Notes: generated by a model from the sequence alone, not told the origin. DNA of 64,000 nt from Croceicoccus sp. (GCA_002694745.1 NZMY01000050.1:124001-188000); one strand, 5' to 3'; shown: positions 8,659 through 19,087, numbered from the stretch's first letter. Translations and numbers: made by a program.

Positions 8659-10098
8659 TTAGCGGGCCTTTACCGCGCTCTTGTGCGCGCCCACGCCATT
8701 CGCGCCCTTGGGGCGGAAGCGGCGCTTGCGGCCCATGTCGTCGCGCGGAAGGCCGTCGCCGCGGTTTTCCGCCGACTTGCGCTGCTGGCGTTCCTCGAAC
8801 TGCTTCGATCCGCCGCCGCCGCCGCCGCTGCGTCCGCGTCCGCCGCCGCCGCCGCCGCGTGCGCCGCCGCGTCCGCGACCGCCTTTCGCGTTGGGATCAC
8901 GCTCGGCCCCGGCGGGGGCGCGGGTCGGCTTGGGCAGTTTGGCTGCGTTGGCGACGAAGTTTTCCGGGATCGGCAGGATCGCGGGCTTGTTCTTCGTCAG
9001 ACGCTCGATGTCGCGCATATAGGGCTTTTCATCGGGCGCGACGAAGCTGATCGCCATGCCGTCCGCGCCGGCACGCGCGGTGCGGCCGATGCGGTGGACA
9101 TATTGTTCGGGCACGTTCGGAATCTCGAAGTTGAAGACGTGCGAAACGCCCGAAACGTCGATGCCGCGCGCCGCGATGTCGGTGGCGACCAGCACCGGCA
9201 CCTTGCCGTCGCGAAAGCCGTCGAGTGCGCGGGTGCGCTGTGCCTGCGTCTTGTTGCCGTGGATCGCGGCGGCATTGATGCCCGCCGCGGCCAGATGGCG
9301 AACGACGCGGTCGGCGCCGTGCTTGGTGCGCGTGAAGACGAGGGTGCGGTCGATCTCGCCGCTCTCGATGCCTTTCAGCAGCGACAGGGTGAGCAGCGCC
9401 TGCTTTTCGCTCTGGTCGATATGGATTGCGAATTGCTCGACCCGCTCGGCGGTGGTCGACTGCGGCGCGACCTCGACCTTCACCGGGTTCTTGATGAAAC
9501 GCTTGCCGAGGCTGGCGATCGCATCGGGCATGGTGGCCGAGAAGAACAGGCTCTGCCGGTCCTGCGGAAGCAGGGCGGCAACGCGGGTCAGCGGCTTGAT
9601 GAAGCCGAGGTCCATCATCTGGTCGGCTTCGTCGAGCACGAAGATCTCGACATCGCGCAGGGTCAGCGCGCGCTGGTCGATCAGGTCGAGCAGGCGGCCG
9701 GGCGTGGCGACGAGGATGTCTGTGCCCGCGACCAGCTTCTTCGCCTGCTTGCCGGCGGGAACGCCGCCGAAGATGCACTGCACCTGCAGCCGCGTGTTCT
9801 TGGCGTAAAAGCGCATGTTGTCGGCGATCTGCGCCGCCAGTTCGCGCGTCGGCGACAGCACCAGCATCCGGCACGAGGCCGCCTGCGGGCGCTTGTCGTT
9901 TTCGACGAGCCGATGGATCGAGGGGAGCGCGAAGGCCGCGGTCTTGCCGGTGCCTGTCTGGGCGATGCCCAGCAGGTCGCGCCCTTCCATCAAGGCGGGG
10001 ATCGCCTGCCGCTGGATCGGGGTCGGCTCGTCATAACCCTTGGAGGTCAGAGCGCGGGTAATGGGCTCGGCGAGGCCGAGATCCGAAAAATAGGACAA
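8659..10098 (-). CDS. DEAD-box ATP-dependent RNA helicase with RGG-rich tail
   Basis: A 479-residue DEAD-box helicase of the RhlE type that unwinds RNA duplexes in ribosome assembly or RNA decay. All motifs are present in order: Q motif TPIQRQAIP, Walker A AQTGTGKT, PTREL, TPGR, DEAD, SAT, then ARGIDV and HRIGRTARAG. From about residue 385 the protein is a low-complexity tail rich in Gly and Arg (repeated RGG and poly-Gly), followed by a basic end; this is probably an RNA-binding or condensate-forming extension. The start is TTG at 10098 behind an AT run (TATATATA) with no clear ribosome site. The 276 bp upstream hold no gene I can support and may be a long leader. Confidence 0.93.
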   Translation of the reverse strand: MSYFSDLGLAEPITRALTSKGYDEPTPIQRQAIPALMEGRDLLGIAQTGTGKTAAFALPSIHRLVENDKRPQAASCRMLVLSPTRELAAQIADNMRFYAKNTRLQVQCIFGGVPAGKQAKKLVAGTDILVATPGRLLDLIDQRALTLRDVEIFVLDEADQMMDLGFIKPLTRVAALLPQDRQSLFFSATMPDAIASLGKRFIKNPVKVEVAPQSTTAERVEQFAIHIDQSEKQALLTLSLLKGIESGEIDRTLVFTRTKHGADRVVRHLAAAGINAAAIHGNKTQAQRTRALDGFRDGKVPVLVATDIAARGIDVSGVSHVFNFEIPNVPEQYVHRIGRTARAGADGMAISFVAPDEKPYMRDIERLTKNKPAILPIPENFVANAAKLPKPTRAPAGAERDPNAKGGRGRGGARGGGGGGRGRSGGGGGGSKQFEERQQRKSAENRGDGLPRDDMGRKRRFRPKGANGVGAHKSAVKAR

Positions 10099-10374
10099 AT
10101 ATATATACTCACATGGGCACGGATCCGCCTTTTGCGGACGTGCGGGGCCTTACGGCGACCCTTAGCGTGATCGGGAAGCTGCGGTGTGCACCCAAGGGTA
10201 AACCCAAGGTTCGCATGCGGGGCCAGATATCGCCATTTCGGACGGCGCGGCTCACGCGGGCATACGAAGGTGCCGGATCATCCGACACTGTCACGAGGCG
10301 CTAGATAGGGATCATTTGCGTATCGCGCAACTAAATTCGCAGGCGCAGCAATTTGCCGTGCGAAATCAGGCCGG

Positions 10375-11040
10375 TTAAATCGGCTGTGGGTTGTGCGGCA
10401 CCAGTATCAGCGTGCCGTCCTCGACCCGCCAGCCCTGCAGGCGCGACAGGAAGTTCATGCCCAGCACGTTGATGCCGTTGAGCCCTGGTGCGATCACCAC
10501 GTCGAGGTCGCGGGCGAGGATATTGCCAGCGCGCAGTTCCTGCATGGTGGCGATGCGGCCCGGCGAGGCGCCGTTCGCGGTCTGCAAAGCGATTGTGCCG
10601 CGCATCGGGTTCGCCTCTACCCGCCCGCGCTGGGCGGTGTCGGGCGAGATCGCGGTGAGCGAGGCACCGGTGTCGATCAGGAAGCGTTCGGGATGGCCGT
10701 TGACCGTGCCCTCCAGCCAGTAATGACCGTCGCGCGACAGGGGAATCTGCGTCTCGCCCCCTTCGACCACCTGTTCGGGCATGCCCAGTTCGGCGACCGA
10801 CAGGCTGCGCGCGAAATCGCTGCCGCCCGACAGGCGCGCGACGTCGATGATGGTCAGCACCAGCACCACGGCCAGGCCGAAACTGCCCAGCCCGCGCATC
10901 AGCGATCCGATCCGCGGCATGGTGCGGATGATCGCGCCGCCGACGATCGAGATGCCGAGTGCGACGACCGCCGCCATCAGCAGCGGGTTGCTGGCGAAAA
11001 GCTCTCCATAGGGAAGCTGGGAAAGGCGTTCGAAGTCCAT
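10375..11040 (-). CDS. Membrane-anchored retropepsin-like aspartic protease (TIGR02281 type)
   Basis: A 221-residue protein with two N-terminal hydrophobic helices (about residues 18-37 and 52-70) and a periplasmic clan AA domain. The single aspartic motif FLIDTGASLTAIS near residue 117 is the retropepsin active site, which needs a dimer to build a full catalytic centre. The C-terminal LGMNFLSRL segment is typical of the TIGR02281 family. An AAGG site lies upstream of ATG 11040, which I prefer to the earlier in-frame codon at 11058. It is last in a minus-strand run that starts at the acetyltransferase gene. The substrate is unknown. Confidence 0.85.
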   Translation of the reverse strand: MDFERLSQLPYGELFASNPLLMAAVVALGISIVGGAIIRTMPRIGSLMRGLGSFGLAVVLVLTIIDVARLSGGSDFARSLSVAELGMPEQVVEGGETQIPLSRDGHYWLEGTVNGHPERFLIDTGASLTAISPDTAQRGRVEANPMRGTIALQTANGASPGRIATMQELRAGNILARDLDVVIAPGLNGINVLGMNFLSRLQGWRVEDGTLILVPHNPQPI

Positions 11041-11104
11041 GTGTCGCCTTATTAGCACGGGCAGGCTGTCGCCCGCATGACCGGCTTTGGTGAAATGGGG
11101 CGCG

Positions 11105-12292
11105 CTACATGCGCGCTTTTCCCACTTCCTCTACGAGTATGGCGCGGGTGCGTTCCGCGCCGGGAAAGCCTTCCGCGATCCAGCGCCCTTCGATGGCGTG
11201 GAGCGTGCGGGCGATCAGGGGGCCTTGCCCGATGCCGGCCTTGAGGATGTCTCCGCCCGATACGGGCAGGCGGGGCACGGTCCACCCGGCGATCGGCGCG
11301 ATGCTTTCGCCCAATAGCAGCAGCCGGTCCTGCGCCGTTTCCATGCCGAGGCGGTAGGCGAGCGAGCGCGGATCTTCGCTGTCATGCGCCTGCCGGTCGG
11401 CGGCGAGCGCGATGCGCTTTTTCTGAGCATTCGACAACCGCAGGCGCGAGGCGACCTGCCGGGCCTGCTCGGCATCGGGCGGCAATAATGCGGCCAGACG
11501 GCGGATCGGGTCTGGGGCGATCTGCTCGCGTTGTTCGGCGTGCTGAAGCGCGGCGAGGGACGCGATGCCTTCGTCGTCCACTTCGGGAAGGATGACGGGC
11601 AGCACGCCCAGTTGCGCCATGCGCTCGATGCTGGCGGCGGGGTCGGGCAGGGCGAGGATCGCCAGCAGTTCCCCCGCAACGCGTTCGCGCGACAAGCCCT
11701 TCAGCGTGGAGGCGAGGTCGCGGCAGGCGGCCTCGGCCTTGTCGTCCACTTCGGACCCGAAGCGCGCCTGAAAGCGGAAATAGCGCAGGATCCGCAGATG
11801 ATCCTCGCGGATGCGGGTCTCGGCATCGCCAATGAAGCGCACCACGCGCGCCTCCAGATCGTCCAGACCGCCGAAATAGTCGGAGATCCGCAGCGTTTCG
11901 GGATGGGCGTAGAGCGCGTTGATGGTGAAATCGCGGCGCGCGGCATCGTCGAACCATTCGCCGGCGAAGGCGACCGTGGCGCGGCGGCCGTCGGTGTCGA
12001 CATCCTTGCGCAGGGTCGTGATCTCGACCGGGCCGTGGGGCAGGATCGCTGTAATCGTGCCATGTTCGATCCCGGTGGGGACGCTGCGGATGCCGGCCTG
12101 TTTCAACAGGTCCTGCGTGACCTCGGGCCGGTGGCGGGTGGCGATATCGACGTCGCTGGCGGGCACGCCCAGCAGCGCATCGCGCACGCAGCCGCCGACA
12201 TAGCGGCACTCCTCCGCCCCCAGCGCGGCGATCAGCGCGGGCAGGTCGTCGCGCTTCGCCCATTCGGCAGGCGGCATGACCCGGTCGCTCAC
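11105..12292 (-). CDS. CCA tRNA nucleotidyltransferase
   Basis: A 395-residue class II polymerase beta-type nucleotidyltransferase that adds or repairs the CCA end of tRNAs, or performs part of that reaction. The catalytic head carries GGCVRDALLG and the metal-binding pair in DVDIAT near residue 42. The RRDFTINAL motif and REDHLRILRYFRF segment of the neck follow. The start may be GTG 12292 or ATG 12277; GGGGAAAG precedes the former. The single tRNA gene in the window encodes its CCA, so this enzyme would serve mainly in repair there. The gene sits just after a CoA-pyrophosphatase and DUF1285 gene, an order common in alphaproteobacteria. Confidence 0.95.
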   Translation of the reverse strand: MSDRVMPPAEWAKRDDLPALIAALGAEECRYVGGCVRDALLGVPASDVDIATRHRPEVTQDLLKQAGIRSVPTGIEHGTITAILPHGPVEITTLRKDVDTDGRRATVAFAGEWFDDAARRDFTINALYAHPETLRISDYFGGLDDLEARVVRFIGDAETRIREDHLRILRYFRFQARFGSEVDDKAEAACRDLASTLKGLSRERVAGELLAILALPDPAASIERMAQLGVLPVILPEVDDEGIASLAALQHAEQREQIAPDPIRRLAALLPPDAEQARQVASRLRLSNAQKKRIALAADRQAHDSEDPRSLAYRLGMETAQDRLLLLGESIAPIAGWTVPRLPVSGGDILKAGIGQGPLIARTLHAIEGRWIAEGFPGAERTRAILVEEVGKARM

Positions 12293-12322
12293 AGGCTTTC
12301 CCCGGTCACAGGCTTTTCCCGC

Positions 12323-12952
12323 TCAAAGTCTGGGCCCCCGCAGCAGGCGGCGGCGCAGATTGTCGAGGATGGCCGCGGTGACGCCCCAGATCCGGTAGTC
12401 CTGATAGTGCATTTCAAGAAAGCGCCGTTTCTTGCCATTCAGCTCGCCCGTCCCCTCGCGCACGTTTCCGGTGTCGAGCAGGAAGGAGAGCGGCGCCTCG
12501 AACCAGCTGTCGACCTCTGCCGGATTGGCATTGAGCGGCAGGTCGGGCGGCACGGTCGCCAGCACGGGCGTGATGTCGAAACCGCTGCCGGTGCGATAGC
12601 GGTCGCTCTCGCCGATCACCTTGACGCGGGTGGGGGGCAGGGCGATTTCCTCCTCCGCCTCGCGCAGCGCAGCCTGGATCGGGGTTTCGCCGGGGTCGAT
12701 GCCGCCGCCGGGAAAGGCGACCTGGCCCGGATGGCGGCGCATGCGGGTGGGGCGCTGGATGAACAATATGCCGGGGCCGGGGCTGGCGGGATCGTCATAG
12801 GGCAGCGGGCGGTCGGTGATCGCGACCAGCACGGCGGCGCGGCGCGCGCGCGCGCCCTCGGGCAGCCATTCGCTGTCGTCGCGCAGGCCGGTGACCGTGC
12901 GGCGATGGCCCGCGCGGTACAGCAGGGAAAGACGGTCGTGCAGCTCGCTCAA
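12323..12952 (-). CDS. CoA pyrophosphatase (Nudix)
   Basis: A 209-residue Nudix hydrolase. The segment RRHPGQVAFPGGGID just before the Nudix box (G-x5-E-x7-RE-x2-EE) is the signature of the CoA-specific UPF0035/NudL subfamily, which cleaves CoA or oxidised CoA to 3',5'-ADP and phosphopantetheine. This distinguishes it from the MutT-like enzyme at 775-1263. Its ATG overlaps the DUF1285 stop by 4 bases, so the two genes are coupled. Confidence 0.92.
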   Translation of the reverse strand: MSELHDRLSLLYRAGHRRTVTGLRDDSEWLPEGARARRAAVLVAITDRPLPYDDPASPGPGILFIQRPTRMRRHPGQVAFPGGGIDPGETPIQAALREAEEEIALPPTRVKVIGESDRYRTGSGFDITPVLATVPPDLPLNANPAEVDSWFEAPLSFLLDTGNVREGTGELNGKKRRFLEMHYQDYRIWGVTAAILDNLRRRLLRGPRL

Positions 12953-13509
12953 CGCGGCACCAGCGGGAAGACCGCGCCCTTGCTCTCTACCGCGAGAGCA
13001 TCGGGATCGCGCGCGATCGCGATCTCGGCCAGCTGCGCATAGGTCGACCGGTCGAGCCGCGCCTCCAGCCCGCCGCGCACACGCACATAGAGCGCGGGCG
13101 TGTCGGCATCCCCGCGCGCGGTGATCGGATGATCGGCATCGGCGGTGACGAACTCGTCGGTGTTCAGGCGGAAGGTCAGGACGGGGGTGCCGTCTTCCCG
13201 GTCCTGTTTTACGTCCACCGCCACGAAAGGCGCGTCGGCGACCGCGATGCTCTGCTTCTGATAGGGCAGGACCAGCCAGTAACCGTCCTCGTCCCGGCGC
13301 AGCAGCGAGGAGAAGGCGCGGACCATGCCGGAGCGCCTGATCTCGCTGCCGTCATGGTACCAGCGGCCATCGGCGCGGATTTCCATGCCGCTGTCGGCTG
13401 TGGCCTCCGGCTGCCATTCGTCCACGGGGGGAAGGCGGCGCGCGGCGACCGCTTCGGCTATCTCGGCAAGACCAAGGCCTGCCAGATCGGGGGGTATCTC
13501 ATAAGGCAT
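12949..13509 (-). CDS. DUF1285 domain-containing protein
   Basis: A 186-residue soluble protein of the DUF1285 family. I recognise it by the segments GRWYHDGSEIRR, LLRRDEDGYWLV and the short strands that follow, and by its position next to a CoA pyrophosphatase and CCA transferase. No enzymatic motif, signal peptide or membrane segment is visible. The function of the family is not established; the conserved neighbours suggest a role near CoA or nucleotide housekeeping, but that is only guilt by association. Confidence 0.85.
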   Translation of the reverse strand: MPYEIPPDLAGLGLAEIAEAVAARRLPPVDEWQPEATADSGMEIRADGRWYHDGSEIRRSGMVRAFSSLLRRDEDGYWLVLPYQKQSIAVADAPFVAVDVKQDREDGTPVLTFRLNTDEFVTADADHPITARGDADTPALYVRVRGGLEARLDRSTYAQLAEIAIARDPDALAVESKGAVFPLVPR

Positions 13510-13536
13510 CGCAGCATCAGGCGATGCCAGATCGGG

Positions 13537-14052
13537 TCAGCCGCGCCAAGGCCCCAGCGCGCCCATTTGCGGCAATACGGACAGGTTTTCGGCCCGGACC
13601 AGCAGGCGCGCGGGATCATAGGGGCCGGGCAGCGTCCAGCCCTGCGTCGGCTGGGCCACGAAACCGAAGAAGCGGCCATAGTAATCGGCGTCGCCGATCA
13701 GCACCTGCGGCAGCGGCACCGCGCCGCCCGCCTGCAGCGCGGCGATGCTGGCCAGCATCAGCGCCTTGCCATAGCCCGCGTTCTGCAGTTCGGGGACCAC
13801 CGCGACCGGGCCGACCATGATCATCGGGTGCGCCCGGCCCGACGGATCGGTCAGCGCGACGGGCCAGCACTGGATCGATCCGGCCAGCATGTCGTCATCG
13901 TCAAGCGCGGCGAAGGACAATGCGCCCAGCGCCTCGGTCCCCTCGCGCACGCTGTATGCGGTGCGGCCATGGCGATCGGTCCCGAACGCGCGGTCGAGCA
14001 ATTCCTCGACCATGGCGGGGTCGACCTGATCGAGCGGGATGATGGTGGGCAT
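13537..14052 (-). CDS. GNAT family N-acetyltransferase
   Basis: A 171-residue acetyltransferase of the YhbS-like GNAT group. The acetyl-CoA-binding motif A is seen as VVPELQNAGYGKAL, and the segment IGDADYYGRFFGF is characteristic of the YhbS branch. I chose ATG 14052 because the reading frame upstream of it has no family similarity and is strongly Pro/Arg-rich, as expected for noncoding frame. It is 27 bp upstream of DUF1285 on the same strand and probably heads that operon. The acetyl acceptor is unknown. Confidence 0.85.
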   Translation of the reverse strand: MPTIIPLDQVDPAMVEELLDRAFGTDRHGRTAYSVREGTEALGALSFAALDDDDMLAGSIQCWPVALTDPSGRAHPMIMVGPVAVVPELQNAGYGKALMLASIAALQAGGAVPLPQVLIGDADYYGRFFGFVAQPTQGWTLPGPYDPARLLVRAENLSVLPQMGALGPWRG

Positions 14053-14170
14053 GGCGGGCAGGAAACTCGGCACATAAGGGAAAGCGCCGCGCGAATAGGG
14101 ACCTCGCGCGGCGCTGTCGATGCTATTTCTGCTTTGCGCCCGGAAAGGCCGGCCCATGCAGCAGGGGCGA

Positions 14171-15340
14171 TCAGCCGGCGGGGGTAAGCCGCCAGATCGT
14201 CGCCTCCGGTCCGTCCTCGGCGACCCAGACCGAACCGTCGGGCGCTTCGGCGACGGCGCGGAGGCGCTCACCGAAATCGTAGCGGGCGGTTTCCTTCGCG
14301 CTGGTGCCGTCCATCTTCACCAGCACCAGGCCCTGGCTGACCAGTCCGGCGATCAGCGCATTGCCCTGCCAGCCGGGAAACAGCGCGCCCGAATAGAAGA
14401 TCATGCCGCCCGGCGCGATCACCGGGTCCCACCATTCGACCGGCGCGACATAGGGATCGCCCGGCGCGTGGTCGGGGATCGGTTCATTGTCGTAATGGAT
14501 GCCGTTCGACACGTTGGGCCAGCCATAGTTCGCGCCGCGCTGGACGAGGTTGAGCTCGTCCCCGCCCTGCGGCCCGTGTTCCAGATCCCACAGCTGCCCG
14601 CGCGCATCGAAGGCGAGGCCGAGGATATTGCGGTGCCCGTAGGACCAGATCTCGGGGTTGGCATTCGCTTCGCCGGTGAAGGGATTGCCGGGCGCGGGGG
14701 TGCCGTCGGGCAGCAGGCGCACCACGGTGCCGAGATTGTTCGACAGGTCCTGCGCGGGCTGCATCTTTTGCCGGTCGCCCGAGGCGATGAACAGGAAATC
14801 GCCGTCGGGCGAAAAGGCGATGCGGTGCGAGTAATGGCCGCGGCCCGTGACCTTTTCGTCCTGCCGCCAGATCACGCGCGGATCGCGCAGGGTGCAGTTA
14901 TCGGGCTGGCCGCATTGCAGCGTGGCACGTGCCACCGCCGCGCCGCGCGTGTCGCCGGGCCCGGCCTCGGCAAAGCTGAGATAGACGGCGCGGCTGCTGG
15001 CGTAATCGGGCGCGAAGACGATGTCGCCCAGACCGCCCTGGCCGCCATAATCGACCTCGGGCACGCCGCTGACGGTGCCCGTGGTGCCGTCGGCCTTGCG
15101 GAACTTGAGGGTGCCCGATTTCTCGGTCACGAACAGCGTGCCGGTGCCCGGCTCGAACGCCATGGCCCATGGCTCGTCGAAAGTGCCCATGTCCTCCTTG
15201 GCGAAGTCGACGGCGCCGGCGGGATTATCCGCAGGCTGTCCACTGGCGGCGGGGGTCGGGGTTTCCTGACAGCTTGCAACCGTGGCGAAGGCAAGCGAAA
15301 CAAGGGCGATGCTGGCGAAACGCACTGATTTGAACTCCAT
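14171..15340 (-). CDS. PQQ-dependent sugar dehydrogenase-like lipoprotein
   Basis: A 389-residue six-bladed beta-propeller protein of the soluble aldose sugar dehydrogenase (YliI/GDH-B) family, which oxidises sugars with PQQ. The signal peptide ends in VASC with Cys24 as a likely lipid anchor. Family landmarks are EPWAMAF near residue 55, the RDPRVIWRQ region, SHRIAFSPDG with the catalytic His expected here, and the WDLEHGPQGGDELN calcium/PQQ segment. The start is ATG 15340; the longer open frame upstream has no family similarity and overlaps rnhB antisense. No PQQ synthesis gene is nearby, so the cofactor may be scavenged or made elsewhere. Confidence 0.9.
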   Translation of the reverse strand: MEFKSVRFASIALVSLAFATVASCQETPTPAASGQPADNPAGAVDFAKEDMGTFDEPWAMAFEPGTGTLFVTEKSGTLKFRKADGTTGTVSGVPEVDYGGQGGLGDIVFAPDYASSRAVYLSFAEAGPGDTRGAAVARATLQCGQPDNCTLRDPRVIWRQDEKVTGRGHYSHRIAFSPDGDFLFIASGDRQKMQPAQDLSNNLGTVVRLLPDGTPAPGNPFTGEANANPEIWSYGHRNILGLAFDARGQLWDLEHGPQGGDELNLVQRGANYGWPNVSNGIHYDNEPIPDHAPGDPYVAPVEWWDPVIAPGGMIFYSGALFPGWQGNALIAGLVSQGLVLVKMDGTSAKETARYDFGERLRAVAEAPDGSVWVAEDGPEATIWRLTPAG

Positions 15341-15355
15341 GACCCGTGATACTTC

Positions 15356-15973
15356 TTGCCGCTGGTCGCGGCTGCGCGGGGTGCGCCCGTGATCGTCGGG
15401 GTGGACGAGGCGGGACGCGGACCCTTGGCGGGGCCGGTTGTGGCCGCTGCGGTGCTGCTGTGCAAGCCGCGACCTGCGGGGCTGGGCGATTCCAAGGTGC
15501 TGAGCCGCGAAAAGCGCGCCGTGCTGGAGGACACGATCAAGCGCCGCTGCGCCTGGGGCGTGGGGGTGGTGGAGGTCGAGGAGATCGACCGGCTCAATAT
15601 CTTCGGCGCGACCATGCTGGCGATGACGCTGGCGGTGGAAGCGGTGTGCGCCCGGATCGGCTGCGATCCGCTGGAGGTGCTGGTGGACGGCAATCTGACG
15701 CCCGCGGGCCGCCGCCCCGAATGGCGCTGGCCCGCGCGCGCCATCGTCAAGGGCGACGCGAAGGAGCCGTGCATCTCGGCCGCGTCGATCATCGCCAAGG
15801 AACACCGCGACCGGCTGATGCGCGAGGCGGCGATGCGGCATCCGCATTACGGCTGGGACCGCAATGCGGGTTACGGCACGCCCGAACATCTTGAGGCGCT
15901 GCGCATCCATGGCCCGACGCCGCTGCACCGCCGCAGTTTCGCGCCGGTCGCGCAGATGGAGATGCGGCTGTGA
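15356..15973 (+). CDS. rnhB: Ribonuclease HII
   Basis: A protein of up to 205 residues that removes ribonucleotides and RNA from RNA:DNA hybrids. The first catalytic acids are in VGVDEAGRGPLAGPV; the second group lies in EVLVDGN and the DAKEPCISAASIIAKEHRD segment typical of RNase HII. The start is uncertain between TTG 15356 and GTG 15389, the latter placing the protein start right before VDEAGRG. The SDR gene begins in a GTGA overlap with its stop. In many alphaproteobacteria rnhB directly precedes ccrM; here two genes stand between them. Confidence 0.94.
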   Translation: MPLVAAARGAPVIVGVDEAGRGPLAGPVVAAAVLLCKPRPAGLGDSKVLSREKRAVLEDTIKRRCAWGVGVVEVEEIDRLNIFGATMLAMTLAVEAVCARIGCDPLEVLVDGNLTPAGRRPEWRWPARAIVKGDAKEPCISAASIIAKEHRDRLMREAAMRHPHYGWDRNAGYGTPEHLEALRIHGPTPLHRRSFAPVAQMEMRL

Positions 15974-16893
15974 ACGAGTTTACCGGTGCCGACCTGACCG
16001 ATCAGTCGGGCAAGTGCTTCGTCGTGACGGGGGCGAATGCCGGGATCGGTTTCGCCGCTGCGCAGGCGCTGGCCGCGAAGAACGCGCGGGTGGTGATGGC
16101 CTGCCGCAGCGAGGAGCGGGCCCGCGCGGCGATGGACCGGATCCGGGGCGGGCATCCCGCGGCCGATCTGGCGTTCCTGCCGCTGGATCAGGCCGATCTG
16201 GCCTCGGTTCGCAAGGCCGCCGAGCTCGCCGCTGCGGAGCCGCGCATCGATGCGCTGATCAATAATGCGGGCGTGATGGTGCCGCCGCTGTCCTTCACCA
16301 TGGACGGGTTCGAGATGCAGTTCGGGGTCAACCACCTCGGCACCTTCGCGCTGACCGCGCTGATGCTGCCGCTGCTTGAGAAGACCGCCGCCGATCACGG
16401 CGAGGCGCGCGTGGTCGTGACCGCCAGCATCGCGCACAAGAAGGGCTGGATCGACTTCGCCAATCTGGACGGGTCGCGCGGCTATGCGCGCATGCCGTTC
16501 TATCAGCAGTCGAAGCTGGCCAATCTGCTTTTCGCGGCGGAGCTGGACCGGCGGCTGCGGGCGCAAGGCAGCCGGGTGAAGGCCATTGCCTGCCATCCCG
16601 GCGTCGCGCAGAGCGAGTTGACGCGGCATATCCCGCTGCGCCGGGTTTTCACGCCGATGATGGGCTGGGTGGTCAACACGGCGGAGCAGGGCGCGTGGCC
16701 CGCGTTGCAGGCGGCGTGCGATCCGGCGCTGCGGGGCGGTGAATATGTCGGATCGCGCGGCTTGTTCGAGGCGCGCGGACCATCGGGTCCGGCCTTTCGC
16801 AGCAAGGCCGCGCGCGATCCCGAACTGGCGCGGCGGCTGTGGGATGTGTCGGTGCGGATGACTGGCGTCGATCCGGAATTGCCGCCAGCCTAG
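15970..16893 (+). CDS. SDR family oxidoreductase (retinol dehydrogenase-like)
   Basis: A 307-residue short-chain dehydrogenase. The cofactor loop TGANAGIG is near residue 19, NNAG follows near residue 98, and the catalytic pair is YQQSK with a preceding Ser in VTASIAHKK. The extended C-terminus and the central segment NHLGTFALT resemble the retinol dehydrogenase / light-dependent protochlorophyllide reductase branch. GTG overlaps the rnhB stop codon, so it is cotranscribed with rnhB, though a functional link is unlikely. The substrate is unknown. The sulfotransferase gene converges on it 19 bp away. Confidence 0.87.
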   Translation: MNEFTGADLTDQSGKCFVVTGANAGIGFAAAQALAAKNARVVMACRSEERARAAMDRIRGGHPAADLAFLPLDQADLASVRKAAELAAAEPRIDALINNAGVMVPPLSFTMDGFEMQFGVNHLGTFALTALMLPLLEKTAADHGEARVVVTASIAHKKGWIDFANLDGSRGYARMPFYQQSKLANLLFAAELDRRLRAQGSRVKAIACHPGVAQSELTRHIPLRRVFTPMMGWVVNTAEQGAWPALQAACDPALRGGEYVGSRGLFEARGPSGPAFRSKAARDPELARRLWDVSVRMTGVDPELPPA

Positions 16894-16912
16894 ATCTTAG
16901 GCGAAGGATTTC

Positions 16913-17608
16913 TCAGGCGAAGGCCTTGGCGCGCATCGCGTCGATATAGGCCTTGCCCCATTCCTCCATCACCAGCGGATCGGCGGGCAGGCCGCCCGCC
17001 TTGTCATTCGCGGCGCCAAGCTCGTCGCGGCTGTTGACGCGCGGGAAGGGGCCATCGGGCACCGGCACGCCCAGGAATTCGCACAGGGGTTCCCAGCCTT
17101 CCTTGGGGTGAAACACCAGCAGGCGTTCGGGCGGCAGGCTGGCGATCACCTCTTCGTTGCGGCGGCGGTACCAGTCGGTCATGAAGGCGCGGTCGGTCAT
17201 CGATCCTTCCTTGAACGCGTCATAGATCGCGCCCTGCATCATGCGTTCGGCAGGCGTGCCCACCAGTGTCGCCTGCATGCGCGGGCTGAAGATCGTCTCG
17301 CTGACCGAATCGAACCAGCTGTCGGGATCGCGGGTGGTCAGCACGATCTTCGCGTCCGGGTAATAGGCGGCGAGTTCGCGCCACCACGTGCAGGCGGGGT
17401 AATCGGTGACCGAGCGGAAGCCTTCGAACACAGCGTCCCAGTCGGGTCTGCCATCCACCACGTCCAGCCACAGCGGCAGGCGGCGGCGCACGTCGGCGAA
17501 CAGCTCAGCCATGTGGAAGCAGGGGCCGAAACCCAGTTTCTCGAGCGCGAATTTCAGCGTGAAGGTTGCATTGCGGCCAAGGCCGGCGCCGATCACTTCC
17601 AGTGCCAT
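16913..17608 (-). CDS. Sulfotransferase family protein
   Basis: A 231-residue P-loop sulfotransferase. The 5'-phosphosulfate loop is present in a variant form, GAGLGRNATFTLK, at residues 7-19, and the 3'-phosphate segment is seen as LTTRDPDSWFDS near residue 90. The TWWRELAAYYPDAKIVL block and C-terminal FLGVPVP segment match the Sulfotransfer_4-type family found in bacteria and animals. The enzyme would move sulfate from PAPS to an unknown acceptor. GGGGGAAG precedes the ATG. The gene is divergent from ccrM, so its promoter must share the GANTC-rich intergenic region. Confidence 0.85.
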   Translation of the reverse strand: MALEVIGAGLGRNATFTLKFALEKLGFGPCFHMAELFADVRRRLPLWLDVVDGRPDWDAVFEGFRSVTDYPACTWWRELAAYYPDAKIVLTTRDPDSWFDSVSETIFSPRMQATLVGTPAERMMQGAIYDAFKEGSMTDRAFMTDWYRRRNEEVIASLPPERLLVFHPKEGWEPLCEFLGVPVPDGPFPRVNSRDELGAANDKAGGLPADPLVMEEWGKAYIDAMRAKAFA

Positions 17609-17697
17609 CTGGGCTTCCCCCGTGTCAGGTCGCGACCCTGAACGCAGGCGAACATGCGCGCGGCGGCGCGCCGCTGCAATCGACTTTTATACGCGGC

Positions 17698-19069
<1,372 letters not shown>

Positions 19070-19087
19070 TCCGTTAGCCAGCGGCGC

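Noticed and set aside
10113..10304. A 63-codon plus-strand frame upstream of the helicase
   Set aside because: No ribosome site, basic composition without a recognisable motif, and it lies in the probable helicase leader.
12290..12320. Imperfect 16-bp repeat (CACAGGCTTTTCCC-like) between the CCA and Nudix genes
   Set aside because: Only two imperfect copies in a short spacer; no structure or function can be claimed.
15970..17608. SDR plus sulfotransferase as a small biosynthetic cluster
   Set aside because: They are convergent, not cotranscribed, and no synthase, carrier or transporter gene accompanies them.
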